DNA from: an uncultured Collinsella sp.
GTDB taxonomy: Bacteria; Actinomycetota; Coriobacteriia; Coriobacteriales; Coriobacteriaceae
Length of the DNA stretch: 9,244 nucleotides
Direction of reading: 5' to 3'
Assembly: GCA_902495155.1 (NCBI GenBank)
Contig: CABUWD010000079.1
Coordinates: 1 to 9,244 of the forward strand
In this document: positions 1-5,785 of the stretch, piece after piece
How positions within the stretch are numbered: the first letter of the stretch is position 1
Layout: every line of letters starts with the position of its first letter
Translations under genes and position numbers: made by a program
Notes under the pieces: generated by a model
What the model was told of the DNA's origin: nothing
Seen by the model: only the letters and a program-made list of their open reading frames with translations
Database searches by the model: none

Positions 1-12
1 GAGAAGGTGTAG
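1..12 (+). CDS. 3' end of an upstream gene, probably livH (partial)
   Basis: The first twelve bases read as three codons (Glu-Lys-Val) and a TAG stop, directly followed by the GTG that can start livM. Too little is present to identify the protein. In branched-chain amino acid transport operons the gene before livM is normally livH, the other permease subunit, so that is the inferred identity. The stop abuts the livM GTG with no gap, consistent with a single transcript. Confidence 0.4.
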   Translation, partial: EKV

Positions 13-1101
13 GTGAGCGTTATGAAGTTTCTTAAAGACAAGCAGACGCGTCACGACTTTGTTACGTACGCCATGTGCCTTGTGGCGTTCGCCATCGTGT
101 TCTTTATGCAGTCCAACCACATGATCCCGCGCATGATTGCCGGCCAGCTGGTCCCCATTACGGCCTACATTGTTATGGCCATCTCCCTTAACCTCGTCGT
201 TGGTATCGCGGGCGACTTGTCGCTGGGCCACGCAGGCTTTATGAGCGTCGGCGCCTATACGGGCATCGTCACTGCCGTCGCGCTGGAGAGCGCCGTGCCG
301 TCCGATCCGATGCGTCTGATCATCAGCATTGTGGTCGGCGCTATCGCCGCTGCCATCTTGGGCTTCTTGATCGGTATCCCGGTCCTGCGCCTGAGCGGCG
401 ACTATCTGGCCATCGTGACCCTGGCTTTTGGCGAGATCATCAAAGAGATCGTCACCTGCCTTATCGTGGGCGTCGACTCCCGCGGCCTGCATGTGATCTT
501 TAACATCACGGGTAACTCTACGATCAACGACCTGCACCTGCTCGAGGACGGCACCGCCATCATCAAGGGCGCGCAGGGAGCATCGGGCGTGTCGACCTAT
601 TCGACCTTCCTTGCCGGCGCCATCTTGGTTATGGTCGCGCTCGTGATTGTACTCAACCTGGTTCGCAGCCGTACCGGTCGTGCCATTATTGCCGTGCGCG
701 ATAACAAGATCGCTGCCGAGTCCGTGGGCATCTCCGTCACCCAGTACCGCATGATCGCCTTCGTGGTTTCCGCCGCCCTCGCCGGTGCTGCCGGAGCTTT
801 GTTCGGCGGTAACTTCTCGCAGCTTTCCGCTACTAAGTTCGACTTCAACACGTCGATCCTCATTCTGGTGTTCGTGGTTCTGGGCGGCCTGGGCAACATG
901 CGCGGTTCCGTTATCGCCGCGGCGCTGCTCACGGTGCTCCCCGAGTTGCTCCGTCAGTTCTCGGACTACCGCATGCTCATCTACGCCATCGTGTTGATCC
1001 TGGTCATGGTCTTTACTAACAACCCACAGCTCAAGGCATTCTTCGCACGCATTAAGGACCGCTTTGCTTCCAAGAAGGAGGTGGCAGCCGATGCCCAGTA
1101 A
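13..1101 (+). CDS. livM: Branched-chain amino acid ABC transporter permease LivM
   Basis: This is an inner-membrane permease subunit of the Liv/HAAT-type importer for leucine, isoleucine and valine. It would pair with LivH and be powered by LivG/LivF. The 362-residue product is mostly hydrophobic, with an N-terminal membrane segment at about 17-33 and several more to about residue 336. Family landmarks are visible: GIAGDLSLGHAGF (64-76), LRLSGDYLAIVTLAFGE (125-141), the cytoplasmic coupling loop SRTGRAIIAVRDN...AAESVGI (219-240) and GGLGNMRGSVIAA (291-303). A polar loop at about 153-196 lies between membrane segments. The length is normal for LivM. Two starts are possible: GTG at 13, with AGAAGG 5 nt upstream, or ATG at 22, with AGGTGAG just ahead; the difference is three residues. 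The 3' end overlaps livG by 11 bp. Confidence 0.93.
   Translation: MSVMKFLKDKQTRHDFVTYAMCLVAFAIVFFMQSNHMIPRMIAGQLVPITAYIVMAISLNLVVGIAGDLSLGHAGFMSVGAYTGIVTAVALESAVPSDPMRLIISIVVGAIAAAILGFLIGIPVLRLSGDYLAIVTLAFGEIIKEIVTCLIVGVDSRGLHVIFNITGNSTINDLHLLEDGTAIIKGAQGASGVSTYSTFLAGAILVMVALVIVLNLVRSRTGRAIIAVRDNKIAAESVGISVTQYRMIAFVVSAALAGAAGALFGGNFSQLSATKFDFNTSILILVFVVLGGLGNMRGSVIAAALLTVLPELLRQFSDYRMLIYAIVLILVMVFTNNPQLKAFFARIKDRFASKKEVAADAQ
1075..1081 (+). promoter_or_regulatory. Ribosome binding site that fixes the livG start
   Basis: AAGGAGG lies inside the livM 3' end, 9 nt before ATG 1091. It is the best Shine-Dalgarno match near this junction and favours ATG 1091 over the in-frame ATG at 1064. Confidence 0.75.
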
Positions 1102-1951
1102 GTTTGAGTTCAACAAGGGCAAGATGGTCCCGTATCCTTCTGGCGCTATCGTTCCCGACCGCGACCTGGGTCAGCGCCCGGCGCTCGAGTGCATCCACTT
1201 GGGCATTGAGTTTGGAGGCCTTAAGGCAGTAGACGACTTTAGCCTGACCATCGGCAAGACCGAGATCGCCGGTCTCATCGGCCCCAACGGCGCTGGCAAG
1301 ACCACGGTCTTCAACCTGCTCACCAAGGTGTACCAGCCCACGCACGGCACCATCCTGCTCGACGGTGAGGACACTTCGGGCAAGTCGGTCTACCAGGTCA
1401 ACCGCATGGGTATTGCCCGTACGTTCCAGAACATTCGCCTGTTCAACACCATGACGGTGGAGGACAACGTTAAGGTCGGCCTGCACAACCAGGAGCGCTA
1501 CTCCGGCTTTGAGGGCGTTCTGCGCCTGCCGACGTATTGGAAGCACGAGAAGGCCGCCCACGAGCGCGCCATGGAGCTGCTGTCCATTTTTGACATGGAG
1601 CACCTGGCAAATGAGCAGGCCGGATCGCTGCCTTACGGCGCCCAGCGTCGTCTGGAAATCGTCCGCGCGCTTGCCACCAACCCCAAGCTACTGCTGCTCG
1701 ACGAGCCTGCCGCCGGAATGAACCCGTCCGAGACCGCAGAACTCATGGCGAACATCGTCAAGATTCGCGACACCTTCGGCATCGCCATCATGCTTATCGA
1801 GCATGATATGTCGCTCGTTATGAACATCTGCGAGGGCATCTGCGTGCTCAACTTTGGCAAGGTCATCGCCAAGGGCACGGCCGAGGAAATCCAGAATAAC
1901 GATGCCGTTATCGAGGCGTATCTGGGCAAGCAGGATAAGGGGGAGAACTAA
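1091..1951 (+). CDS. livG: Branched-chain amino acid ABC transporter ATP-binding protein LivG
   Basis: This is one of the two cytoplasmic ATPases driving the LivHM permease. From the ATG at 1091 it is 286 residues. Visible motifs are Walker A GPNGAGKT (64-71), the Q-loop in FQNIRLF (Q113), the degenerate LivG-type signature SLPYGAQRRLEI (about 179-190), Walker B LLLLDEP (200-206), the D-loop AAGMNP and the H-loop histidine in IEHDM (H238). The YGAQRRLEI signature distinguishes LivG from LivF. The start is chosen because a strong AAGGAGG (1075-1081) sits 9 nt upstream; a longer in-frame reading from 1064 lacks such a site. The gene overlaps livM by 11 bp, suggesting translational coupling. About 30 residues precede the usual start of the ABC fold, longer than in E. 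coli LivG; ATG 1124 is a shorter alternative. Confidence 0.93.
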   Translation: MPSKFEFNKGKMVPYPSGAIVPDRDLGQRPALECIHLGIEFGGLKAVDDFSLTIGKTEIAGLIGPNGAGKTTVFNLLTKVYQPTHGTILLDGEDTSGKSVYQVNRMGIARTFQNIRLFNTMTVEDNVKVGLHNQERYSGFEGVLRLPTYWKHEKAAHERAMELLSIFDMEHLANEQAGSLPYGAQRRLEIVRALATNPKLLLLDEPAAGMNPSETAELMANIVKIRDTFGIAIMLIEHDMSLVMNICEGICVLNFGKVIAKGTAEEIQNNDAVIEAYLGKQDKGEN

Positions 1952-2665
1952 ATGGCAGAGCCGATGCTTTCCGTCTACAACATCAACGTCTGGTACGGCG
2001 CTATCCACGCCATCAAGGACATCTCCTTTAACGTCAACGAGGGCGAGATCGTGGCTCTGATCGGTGCGAACGGTGCCGGTAAGTCCACGACGCTCAAGAC
2101 CGTCTCGGGCCTGCTGCGCTCTAAGACCGGCTCCATCAAGTTTATGGGCGAGGATATCACCCATACGCCCGCCGACAAGCTGGTTGGTAAGGGTCTGGCT
2201 CAGGTTCCCGAGGGTCGTCGCGCTTTTTTGCAGATGACGGTCGAGGAGAACCTGGAAATGGGTGCCTATACGCAGCCCAAGTCCACGGTGGCTCCGGGCC
2301 TTGAGCGCGTCTACGAGCAGTTCCCGCGCCTGAAGGAACGCCGTCGCCAGGTCGCCGGTACCCTTTCGGGCGGCGAGCAGCAGATGCTCGTTATGGGCCG
2401 CGCCCTTATGAGCAACCCTAAGCTGCTCATGCTCGATGAGCCCTCCATGGGTCTGGCGCCGATTCTGATTGAGCAGATCTTCCAGATCGTCGAGGACCTG
2501 CATAAAGCCGGTACCACGGTGCTCCTGGTCGAGCAGAACGCGCAGATGGCGCTCTCGCTCGCCACACGCGGCTACGTGCTCGAGACCGGCAAGATCACCA
2601 TGACCGGCACCGGCCAAGAGCTGCTCCACGACGATAACGTGCGTAAGGCCTACCTGGGCGGCTAG
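1952..2665 (+). CDS. livF: Branched-chain amino acid ABC transporter ATP-binding protein LivF
   Basis: This is the second cytoplasmic ATPase of the importer, 237 residues, the usual LivF length. Visible are Walker A GANGAGKST (38-46), the LivF hallmark QVPEGRR after the Q-loop glutamine (84-90), a canonical signature LSGGEQQ (138-144), Walker B LLMLDEP (158-164) and D-loop SMGLAP (165-170). In the H-loop position the sequence reads LVEQNA (192-197), with Gln195 where most ABC ATPases have His. This is normal for LivF proteins and is not a defect. ATG 1952 begins on the base right after the livG TAA, with GGGGGAG (1939-1945) as ribosome binding site. It is the last gene of the operon; a perfect hairpin follows 3 bp after the stop. 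Confidence 0.94.
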   Translation: MAEPMLSVYNINVWYGAIHAIKDISFNVNEGEIVALIGANGAGKSTTLKTVSGLLRSKTGSIKFMGEDITHTPADKLVGKGLAQVPEGRRAFLQMTVEENLEMGAYTQPKSTVAPGLERVYEQFPRLKERRRQVAGTLSGGEQQMLVMGRALMSNPKLLMLDEPSMGLAPILIEQIFQIVEDLHKAGTTVLLVEQNAQMALSLATRGYVLETGKITMTGTGQELLHDDNVRKAYLGG

Positions 2666-2668
2666 ATA

Positions 2669-2696
2669 GTTACGGCGTTTTGCCAAACGCCGTAAC
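2669..2696 (+). terminator. Perfect 12-bp hairpin after livF (terminator or 3' stabiliser)
   Basis: The arms GTTACGGCGTTT (2669-2680) and AAACGCCGTAAC (2685-2696) are exactly complementary around a TGCC loop, beginning 3 bp after the livF stop. The 3' flank is CCAGCCGACG, with no T-run, so it does not meet the usual intrinsic-terminator pattern. It may protect the 3' end of the liv mRNA, or act with the larger structure that follows. Confidence 0.55.
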
Positions 2697-2709
2697 CAGC
2701 CGACGCTGC

Positions 2710-2808
2710 AAGCCCGCCAGAGCGGCAATCTGCCTTTCAACTTCGGCGGCATGACCAGAAGGTCAATGCCGCCTTGTTTCAAGGCACCTTGCTCGCTCTG
2801 GCGGGCTT
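2710..2808. repeat. Nested imperfect palindrome, about 99 bp
   Basis: The outer arms AAGCCCGCCAGAGCG (2710-2724) and CGCTCTGGCGGGCTT (2794-2808) pair perfectly over 15 bp. Inside them GCAA (2725-2728) pairs with TTGC (2789-2792), and TGCCTT (2731-2736) with AAGGCA (2781-2786). The apical stem is GGCGGCAT-GACC (2745-2756) with GGTC-A-ATGCCGCC (2761-2773), carrying one bulged A and an AGAA loop. The right outer arm runs into TTTCG, a weak T-run. As RNA this would be one long branched or elongated hairpin. It could be a strong terminator for the liv operon, a structured RNA, or a dispersed palindromic element. No family was recognised. Confidence 0.6.
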
Positions 2809-2866
2809 TCGCTGTCGTTGCCAAAACATCGGCGTTGTGGCAGATGCCAACGACTGCCCCCTTTAT

Positions 2867-2931
2867 GTTGCGGTGGAATAGGGACTAAATGGGAGTCTCA
2901 GAGGCCAAAACAGTCCCTATTCCACCGCAAC
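2867..2931. repeat. 20-bp perfect inverted repeat with 25-nt centre
   Basis: The arm at 2867-2886, starting GTTGCGGTGG and ending TAGGGACT, is the exact reverse complement of 2912-2931. The centre (2887-2911) is 25 nt and not obviously paired. Complementarity stops abruptly on both sides of each arm, so the unit has sharp edges. Its size and form resemble REP/BIME-type or short non-autonomous mobile palindromes, but its identity was not recognised. It lies 58 bp before the cutC start and could also form a hairpin in a cutC leader if transcription starts upstream. Confidence 0.65.
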
Positions 2932-2989
2932 TTCATGGGGGCGTGCGACAATGCCCATCGGAAAACGTTTGTCATCTGGGGGTCTATCT

Positions 2990-3667
2990 ATGCTGTACGA
3001 GTTTTGTGCCGAGAACTTTGATCGGGTGCCGACGGCCATTGCGGCGGGTGCGGGACGCATTGAGCTGTGCGATAACCTTGCCGTGGGTGGCACCACGCCT
3101 TCGGCCGGCGTTATCAGTGCTACGGTCAACTATGCCCACGAGCACGATGCACGGGTGATGTGCATGATTCGCCCGCGTGGCGGCGACTTTCATTACAACC
3201 AAGACGAGCTGCGCATGATGGAGATGGACTTGGGTCTTGCCGTGAGCGCCGGCGCCGACGGCTTGGTCTTTGGCTGCTGCAAACCTTGTGCCGGCGGATG
3301 GGCGCTCGATGAACTTACACTCGGCGCCCTCGTGATGGCTGCGGGCTGCGCGACCGAGGAGTGCAAGCGCGAGCCCAGCGACATCACCTTCCATATGGCC
3401 TTTGACCAGTTCTCGCTCGAGGCTCAGCTCGACGCGATTGACACGCTCGCCGACTGCGGCATCACGCGCGTCCTGACGCATGGTGGCGCTGCCGGAACGC
3501 CGATCGAGGACAACCTGGAGCACCTGTCGCGTCTTGCCGAGTATGCGGGCGACCGCCTGACCATCCTTCCCGGCGGCGGCATTTCCACGGCCAACCGCGA
3601 TACCGTGGCGGCAGCACTGGGCGTCTCCGAGCTCCATGGCACCAAGATCGTGCCGATGGAGGTATAG
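2990..3667 (+). CDS. cutC: CutC family protein (copper homeostasis family, PF03932)
   Basis: This is a predicted cytoplasmic TIM-barrel protein of the CutC family, 225 residues against about 248 in E. coli. The link of CutC to copper tolerance in E. coli is disputed, because that phenotype was traced to a small RNA from the locus; the biochemical role is therefore open. Family motifs are GRIELCDNLAVGGTTPS (22-38), IRPRGGDFHYN (60-70), ITFHMAFD (132-139), RVLTHGG (160-166), LPGGGI (193-198) and ELHGTKI (214-220). An unusual cysteine cluster, CCKPC, lies at 96-100. ATG 2990 is chosen because GGGGG (2978-2982) lies 7 nt upstream and the protein then starts at the conserved LYEFCAEN strand; the open frame continues back to ATG 2951 without such a site. 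It is followed after 3 bp by the GalT-like gene, so the two are probably co-transcribed. Confidence 0.88.
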   Translation: MLYEFCAENFDRVPTAIAAGAGRIELCDNLAVGGTTPSAGVISATVNYAHEHDARVMCMIRPRGGDFHYNQDELRMMEMDLGLAVSAGADGLVFGCCKPCAGGWALDELTLGALVMAAGCATEECKREPSDITFHMAFDQFSLEAQLDAIDTLADCGITRVLTHGGAAGTPIEDNLEHLSRLAEYAGDRLTILPGGGISTANRDTVAAALGVSELHGTKIVPMEV

Positions 3668-3670
3668 CCC

Positions 3671-4468
3671 GTGGCGCTGGTATTTGACGTTCAGCAGGCG
3701 AACGGTAAGCCCGACGATAACCGGCGCCCTGGCACCGCGTGTCCCTTTTGCGATACCGAGGAACTCGCCAATATCATCCGGCGCGACGGTGGCTGTATCT
3801 GGCTCGAGAATAAGTTCAAAACCCTGCGCGCCACCCGTCAAACCGTGCTGATCGAGTCGGCCGATCACGATGCCGACCTGGTGACCTATGAGCCGGATGA
3901 ACTCCACCATGTGATGAGGTTTGCCCTGGGTTGCTGGCAGCAGATGATCGATTCACAGCAGTATCGAAGCGTGTTCATGTACAAGAACAAGGGCCCGCTC
4001 TCGGGCGGTAGTCTCGTTCATCCGCACATGCAGATTGTGGGTTTTGAGCAGGAAGACGGCTATGCGGCACTAGCCCCCGCCAACTTCGAAGGCATCAATG
4101 TCTGGCAACAGGGGAGAATCTCGGTCAACATCTCAACCGAACCGATCATGGGGTTCTTTGAGATCAACGTTTCAGCCCCGCAAGGAATCGCCGCTAGCGA
4201 TGACACAAGAGATCAAGCCGAGACGGATCTCTTCGCCGATGCGATCCAGGTAGCTCTGCGCTATATCCTGAACGAGCACCACGGTGGCCGCGCAGAGTCG
4301 TACAACTTGTTCTTCTATCACCTGGGCGGTCGGACCATTGCCAAGGCGCTGCCACGTTGGGTGGTTTCGCCCTACTTTGTCGGCTATCGTTTGGCCCAGG
4401 TCAATGCCGAGACAACGCTCGATATCGATGCTGAGCGCCTGCGTGCGCATCTGGAAACGCTCGAATAG
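3671..4468 (+). CDS. GalT-like nucleotidyltransferase of the HIT superfamily (DUF4931-type)
   Basis: This 265-residue protein resembles galactose-1-phosphate uridylyltransferases. The N-terminus has a CPFC pair (C24, C27) like the zinc ligands of GalT. The core has NKGPLSGGSLVHPHMQI (106-122), in which H117-P-H119-M-Q121 matches the GalT active site. By analogy H119 would be the nucleotidylated histidine. The C-terminal stretch RWVVSPYFVGYRL (229-241) matches my memory of the DUF4931 family. It would transfer a nucleoside monophosphate to or from a sugar phosphate or similar substrate, but the substrate cannot be read from sequence. It is shorter than classical GalT (about 350) and no galK or galE is nearby. 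The start is GTG 3671, with GGAGGT (3658-3663) 7 nt upstream overlapping the cutC end. Confidence 0.8.
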   Translation: MALVFDVQQANGKPDDNRRPGTACPFCDTEELANIIRRDGGCIWLENKFKTLRATRQTVLIESADHDADLVTYEPDELHHVMRFALGCWQQMIDSQQYRSVFMYKNKGPLSGGSLVHPHMQIVGFEQEDGYAALAPANFEGINVWQQGRISVNISTEPIMGFFEINVSAPQGIAASDDTRDQAETDLFADAIQVALRYILNEHHGGRAESYNLFFYHLGGRTIAKALPRWVVSPYFVGYRLAQVNAETTLDIDAERLRAHLETLE

Positions 4469-4498
4469 CAGGACTAACGCCCACGTAATGCGGACAGT

Positions 4499-5497
4499 CT
4501 AGCGTGCCATGGCGTCGCGGCCGGCCTCGACGCGCTTGCGCTGGGCGGCGCGCTCCTCGCCGGTTAGACGCTCAAAGAGATGCCCGATAAGCGAGGCGAG
4601 TACCTGCTGAAACAGCGTTCCGCACATGACGGGAAACACGACTTCGCCCGGAAAGTACTGCGTGGCGATGACGGCGCCCGAAGAGATGTTACGCATGCCG
4701 CAGGTAAAGCACATGGTAGTCGTCTCGCTATATGGCAGATGCAGTGCGCGGGCGACCAGAATGCCGACGACAAAGCCGCTGATGGCGAAGGTCAAAATAA
4801 AGAGGGCGACTTCCAGACGCATCGCGTTCATGTGCAGGACGTACTCGCTCATGGCGGTGGAGTTGGAGGCGATAACGCCCATCATCATGAACTTGCAGGC
4901 GGGCGAGAGCGCGGGGGAGAGCTTCTCGTGTCCCCATCCACGTGTGAGCTCGTTGATCACGATGCCGAGCACGGCGGGGATGGCGATCATAAAGGCCATG
5001 TCCTGCATCATGCTCGGCACATCGATCGAGACGGTGGCACCCAGCAAGAGCTTCAGCGTGAGCGGAATCGTCACAGGCGAGATAATCGAGGACGTCAGGA
5101 TGATGGTGAGCGCGAGCGGGCCGTTGCCGCCGAACATGCTAATCCACATAAAGGCAGTGACCGCCACGGGTACGCTGTACTCGAGCACGATGCCGCAGAC
5201 AAGGTTGGGATTGGAGCCAAAGAACAGCGATCCCATGGCATAGGCTGCTATGGGAATAAGCACCGCCGAGACGAGCAGCGCCAAAATCAGGTGCAGGGGA
5301 CGGCGGAACACCTCAGCGACCTGGTGGAAGGTGTTGCTGAGCGCACCTTGGAACGTCATAAAGGCGAAGAGGGCGGGAACGATGGGCTTGAGTACGCCGA
5401 TCTGCTGGGGAAAGAGCACGCCGAGCGTTACGCAAATCGGAACGATGACCTGCATATGCCCCGCGAGGAACTTTCCCAGTCCAACCCATTGCTTCAT
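4499..5497 (-). CDS. BASS family (bile acid:sodium symporter superfamily) transporter
   Basis: This is a polytopic inner-membrane protein of 332 residues with about ten hydrophobic segments, as expected for the BASS fold (PF01758). Recognisable stretches are FMTFQGALSN (46-54 region), GIVLEYSVPVAVTAFMW (102-118), a helix-breaking SP at 140-141 and the C-terminal GMRNISSGAVIATQYFP (267-283). A charged tail follows from about 309. BASS members couple Na+ to uptake of bile acids, pantoate, pyruvate-like acids or other organic anions, or mediate efflux; the substrate cannot be assigned. The ATG at 5497 is chosen because the longer frame from 5557 begins with a non-hydrophobic stretch that contains the likely ribosome binding site (AAAGGGAG, complement of 5510-5517). 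It converges on the GalT-like gene with only 30 bp between stops, where no clear terminator is seen, and diverges from recJ. Confidence 0.83.
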   Translation of the reverse strand: MKQWVGLGKFLAGHMQVIVPICVTLGVLFPQQIGVLKPIVPALFAFMTFQGALSNTFHQVAEVFRRPLHLILALLVSAVLIPIAAYAMGSLFFGSNPNLVCGIVLEYSVPVAVTAFMWISMFGGNGPLALTIILTSSIISPVTIPLTLKLLLGATVSIDVPSMMQDMAFMIAIPAVLGIVINELTRGWGHEKLSPALSPACKFMMMGVIASNSTAMSEYVLHMNAMRLEVALFILTFAISGFVVGILVARALHLPYSETTTMCFTCGMRNISSGAVIATQYFPGEVVFPVMCGTLFQQVLASLIGHLFERLTGEERAAQRKRVEAGRDAMAR

Positions 5498-5657
5498 ATG
5501 CCCCGTGACTCCCTTTATCCGCGAACTCGTTTGAATGGATATGCTAGACGCTCGCATGCGTCCGTGCGTCAGAAACGCTCGATTATTTCGAGGGTATTAC
5601 CGGCCTCGTTTACCGAAACCAGGGCGTGCCGCGAGGCTCTGCGTCCGTGCCGCACGG

Positions 5658-5663
5658 TATAAT
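5658..5663 (+). promoter_or_regulatory. Candidate -10 box for recJ
   Basis: This is a perfect TATAAT, about 57 bp before the short ORF and 109 bp before the recJ ATG. The bases 16-18 bp upstream (around 5634-5641, AGGCTCTG) do not resemble TTGACA, so the promoter may be weak or activator-dependent. A 5-bp dyad, CCGTG-CCG-CACGG (5645-5657), fills the spacer right up to the box and could be an operator. Confidence 0.4.
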
Positions 5664-5681
5664 AAATCCGTTCAACAGATC

Positions 5682-5699
5682 TGCCTGCCGAAGCGGGCA
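5682..5699 (+). other. Short leader hairpin with CGAA loop upstream of recJ
   Basis: TGCCTGC (5682-5688) pairs with GCGGGCA (5693-5699), including one T-G wobble, around CGAA. It lies between the TATAAT box and the AGAGGA site of the short ORF. It may simply fold in the mRNA leader; no regulatory class was recognised. Confidence 0.3.
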
Positions 5700-5719
5700 T
5701 ACACAGAGGACTCATCGCT

Positions 5720-5785
5720 ATGAACCGTGAGAGGTATCGCGGCGACCTGCCCCTATCGGGGGTGGGCGCCTATGTCATCGCTTAA
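5720..5785 (+). CDS. Possible 21-residue leader ORF overlapping the recJ start
   Basis: ATG 5720 is preceded at 9 nt by AGAGGA (5705-5710), a better Shine-Dalgarno match than that of recJ itself. The frame encodes 21 residues beginning MNRERYRGDLPLSG and ends in TAA 14 bp inside recJ, in a different frame. Such overlap is the geometry of translational coupling: ribosomes finishing the short ORF could restart at ATG 5772. The peptide matches no family I recognise, and the ORF could be chance. It is listed because of the ribosome binding site. Confidence 0.3.
   Translation: MNRERYRGDLPLSGVGAYVIA
5758..5764 (+). promoter_or_regulatory. Ribosome binding site that favours the recJ ATG at 5772
   Basis: GGGGGTG lies 7 nt before ATG 5772. 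The alternative in-frame GTG at 5727 has no comparable site at proper spacing. The match is G-rich rather than canonical, and it lies inside the possible leader ORF. Confidence 0.45.

Larger units (their letters stand above)
2666..2989. other. Gene-free palindrome-rich spacer between livF and cutC
   Basis: This 324-bp stretch holds three strong palindromes (2669-2696, 2710-2808, 2867-2931). A weaker dyad lies between them: GTCGTTG (2814-2820) with CAACGAC (2848-2854). No credible coding ORF and no convincing -35/-10 pair for cutC could be found. A reading frame open from 2951 lacks a ribosome binding site and is best regarded as leader sequence. Confidence 0.6.
5498..5771. other. Divergent control region between the BASS gene and recJ
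   Basis: This 274-bp stretch separates two divergent genes. It holds a TATAAT box (5658-5663), the dyad CTCGA-TTATT-TCGAG (5578-5592) and GCCTCG (5603-5608) facing CGAGGC (5632-5637). CCGTG-CCG-CACGG (5645-5657) abuts the TATAAT. An 11-bp direct repeat, TGCGTCCGTGC, occurs at 5557-5567 and 5640-5650. A short hairpin is at 5682-5699. A possible 21-codon ORF at 5720 overlaps the recJ start. No good -35 or a clear promoter for the minus-strand gene was found. Confidence 0.5.

Noticed and set aside
2580..2610. Apparent wrong residue (Gln) in the LivF H-loop, hinting at an inactive ATPase
   Set aside because: The motif itself lies at about 2525-2542 (VEQNA). Gln in this position is normal for LivF, so no loss of function is implied.
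1688..2824. 378-codon open frame on the minus strand opposite livG/livF
   Set aside because: It is antisense to two clear ABC ATPase genes, and its length follows from GC-rich codon bias. Its product has no recognisable fold and it crosses the palindromes.
2951..2989. Longer CutC start at ATG 2951
   Set aside because: It has no Shine-Dalgarno site, and the extra 13 residues precede the conserved first strand. ATG 2990 has GGGGG at 7 nt.
2984..3910. 308-codon minus-strand frame across cutC and the GalT-like gene
   Set aside because: It is antisense to two genes with family motifs and good ribosome binding sites. No motif is seen in its product.
4469..4498. Terminator between the convergent GalT-like and BASS genes
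   Set aside because: Only a 4-bp plus 3-bp interrupted dyad can be drawn and there is no T-run on either strand. This is too weak to call.
4580..5662. 360-codon open frame on the plus strand opposite the BASS gene
   Set aside because: The product is a His/Arg/Gly/Glu-rich low-information sequence typical of a shadow frame. The minus-strand frame is a clear membrane transporter.
5727..5771. Longer RecJ start at GTG 5727
   Set aside because: There is no ribosome binding site at suitable spacing. The added residues do not resemble a RecJ N-terminus.
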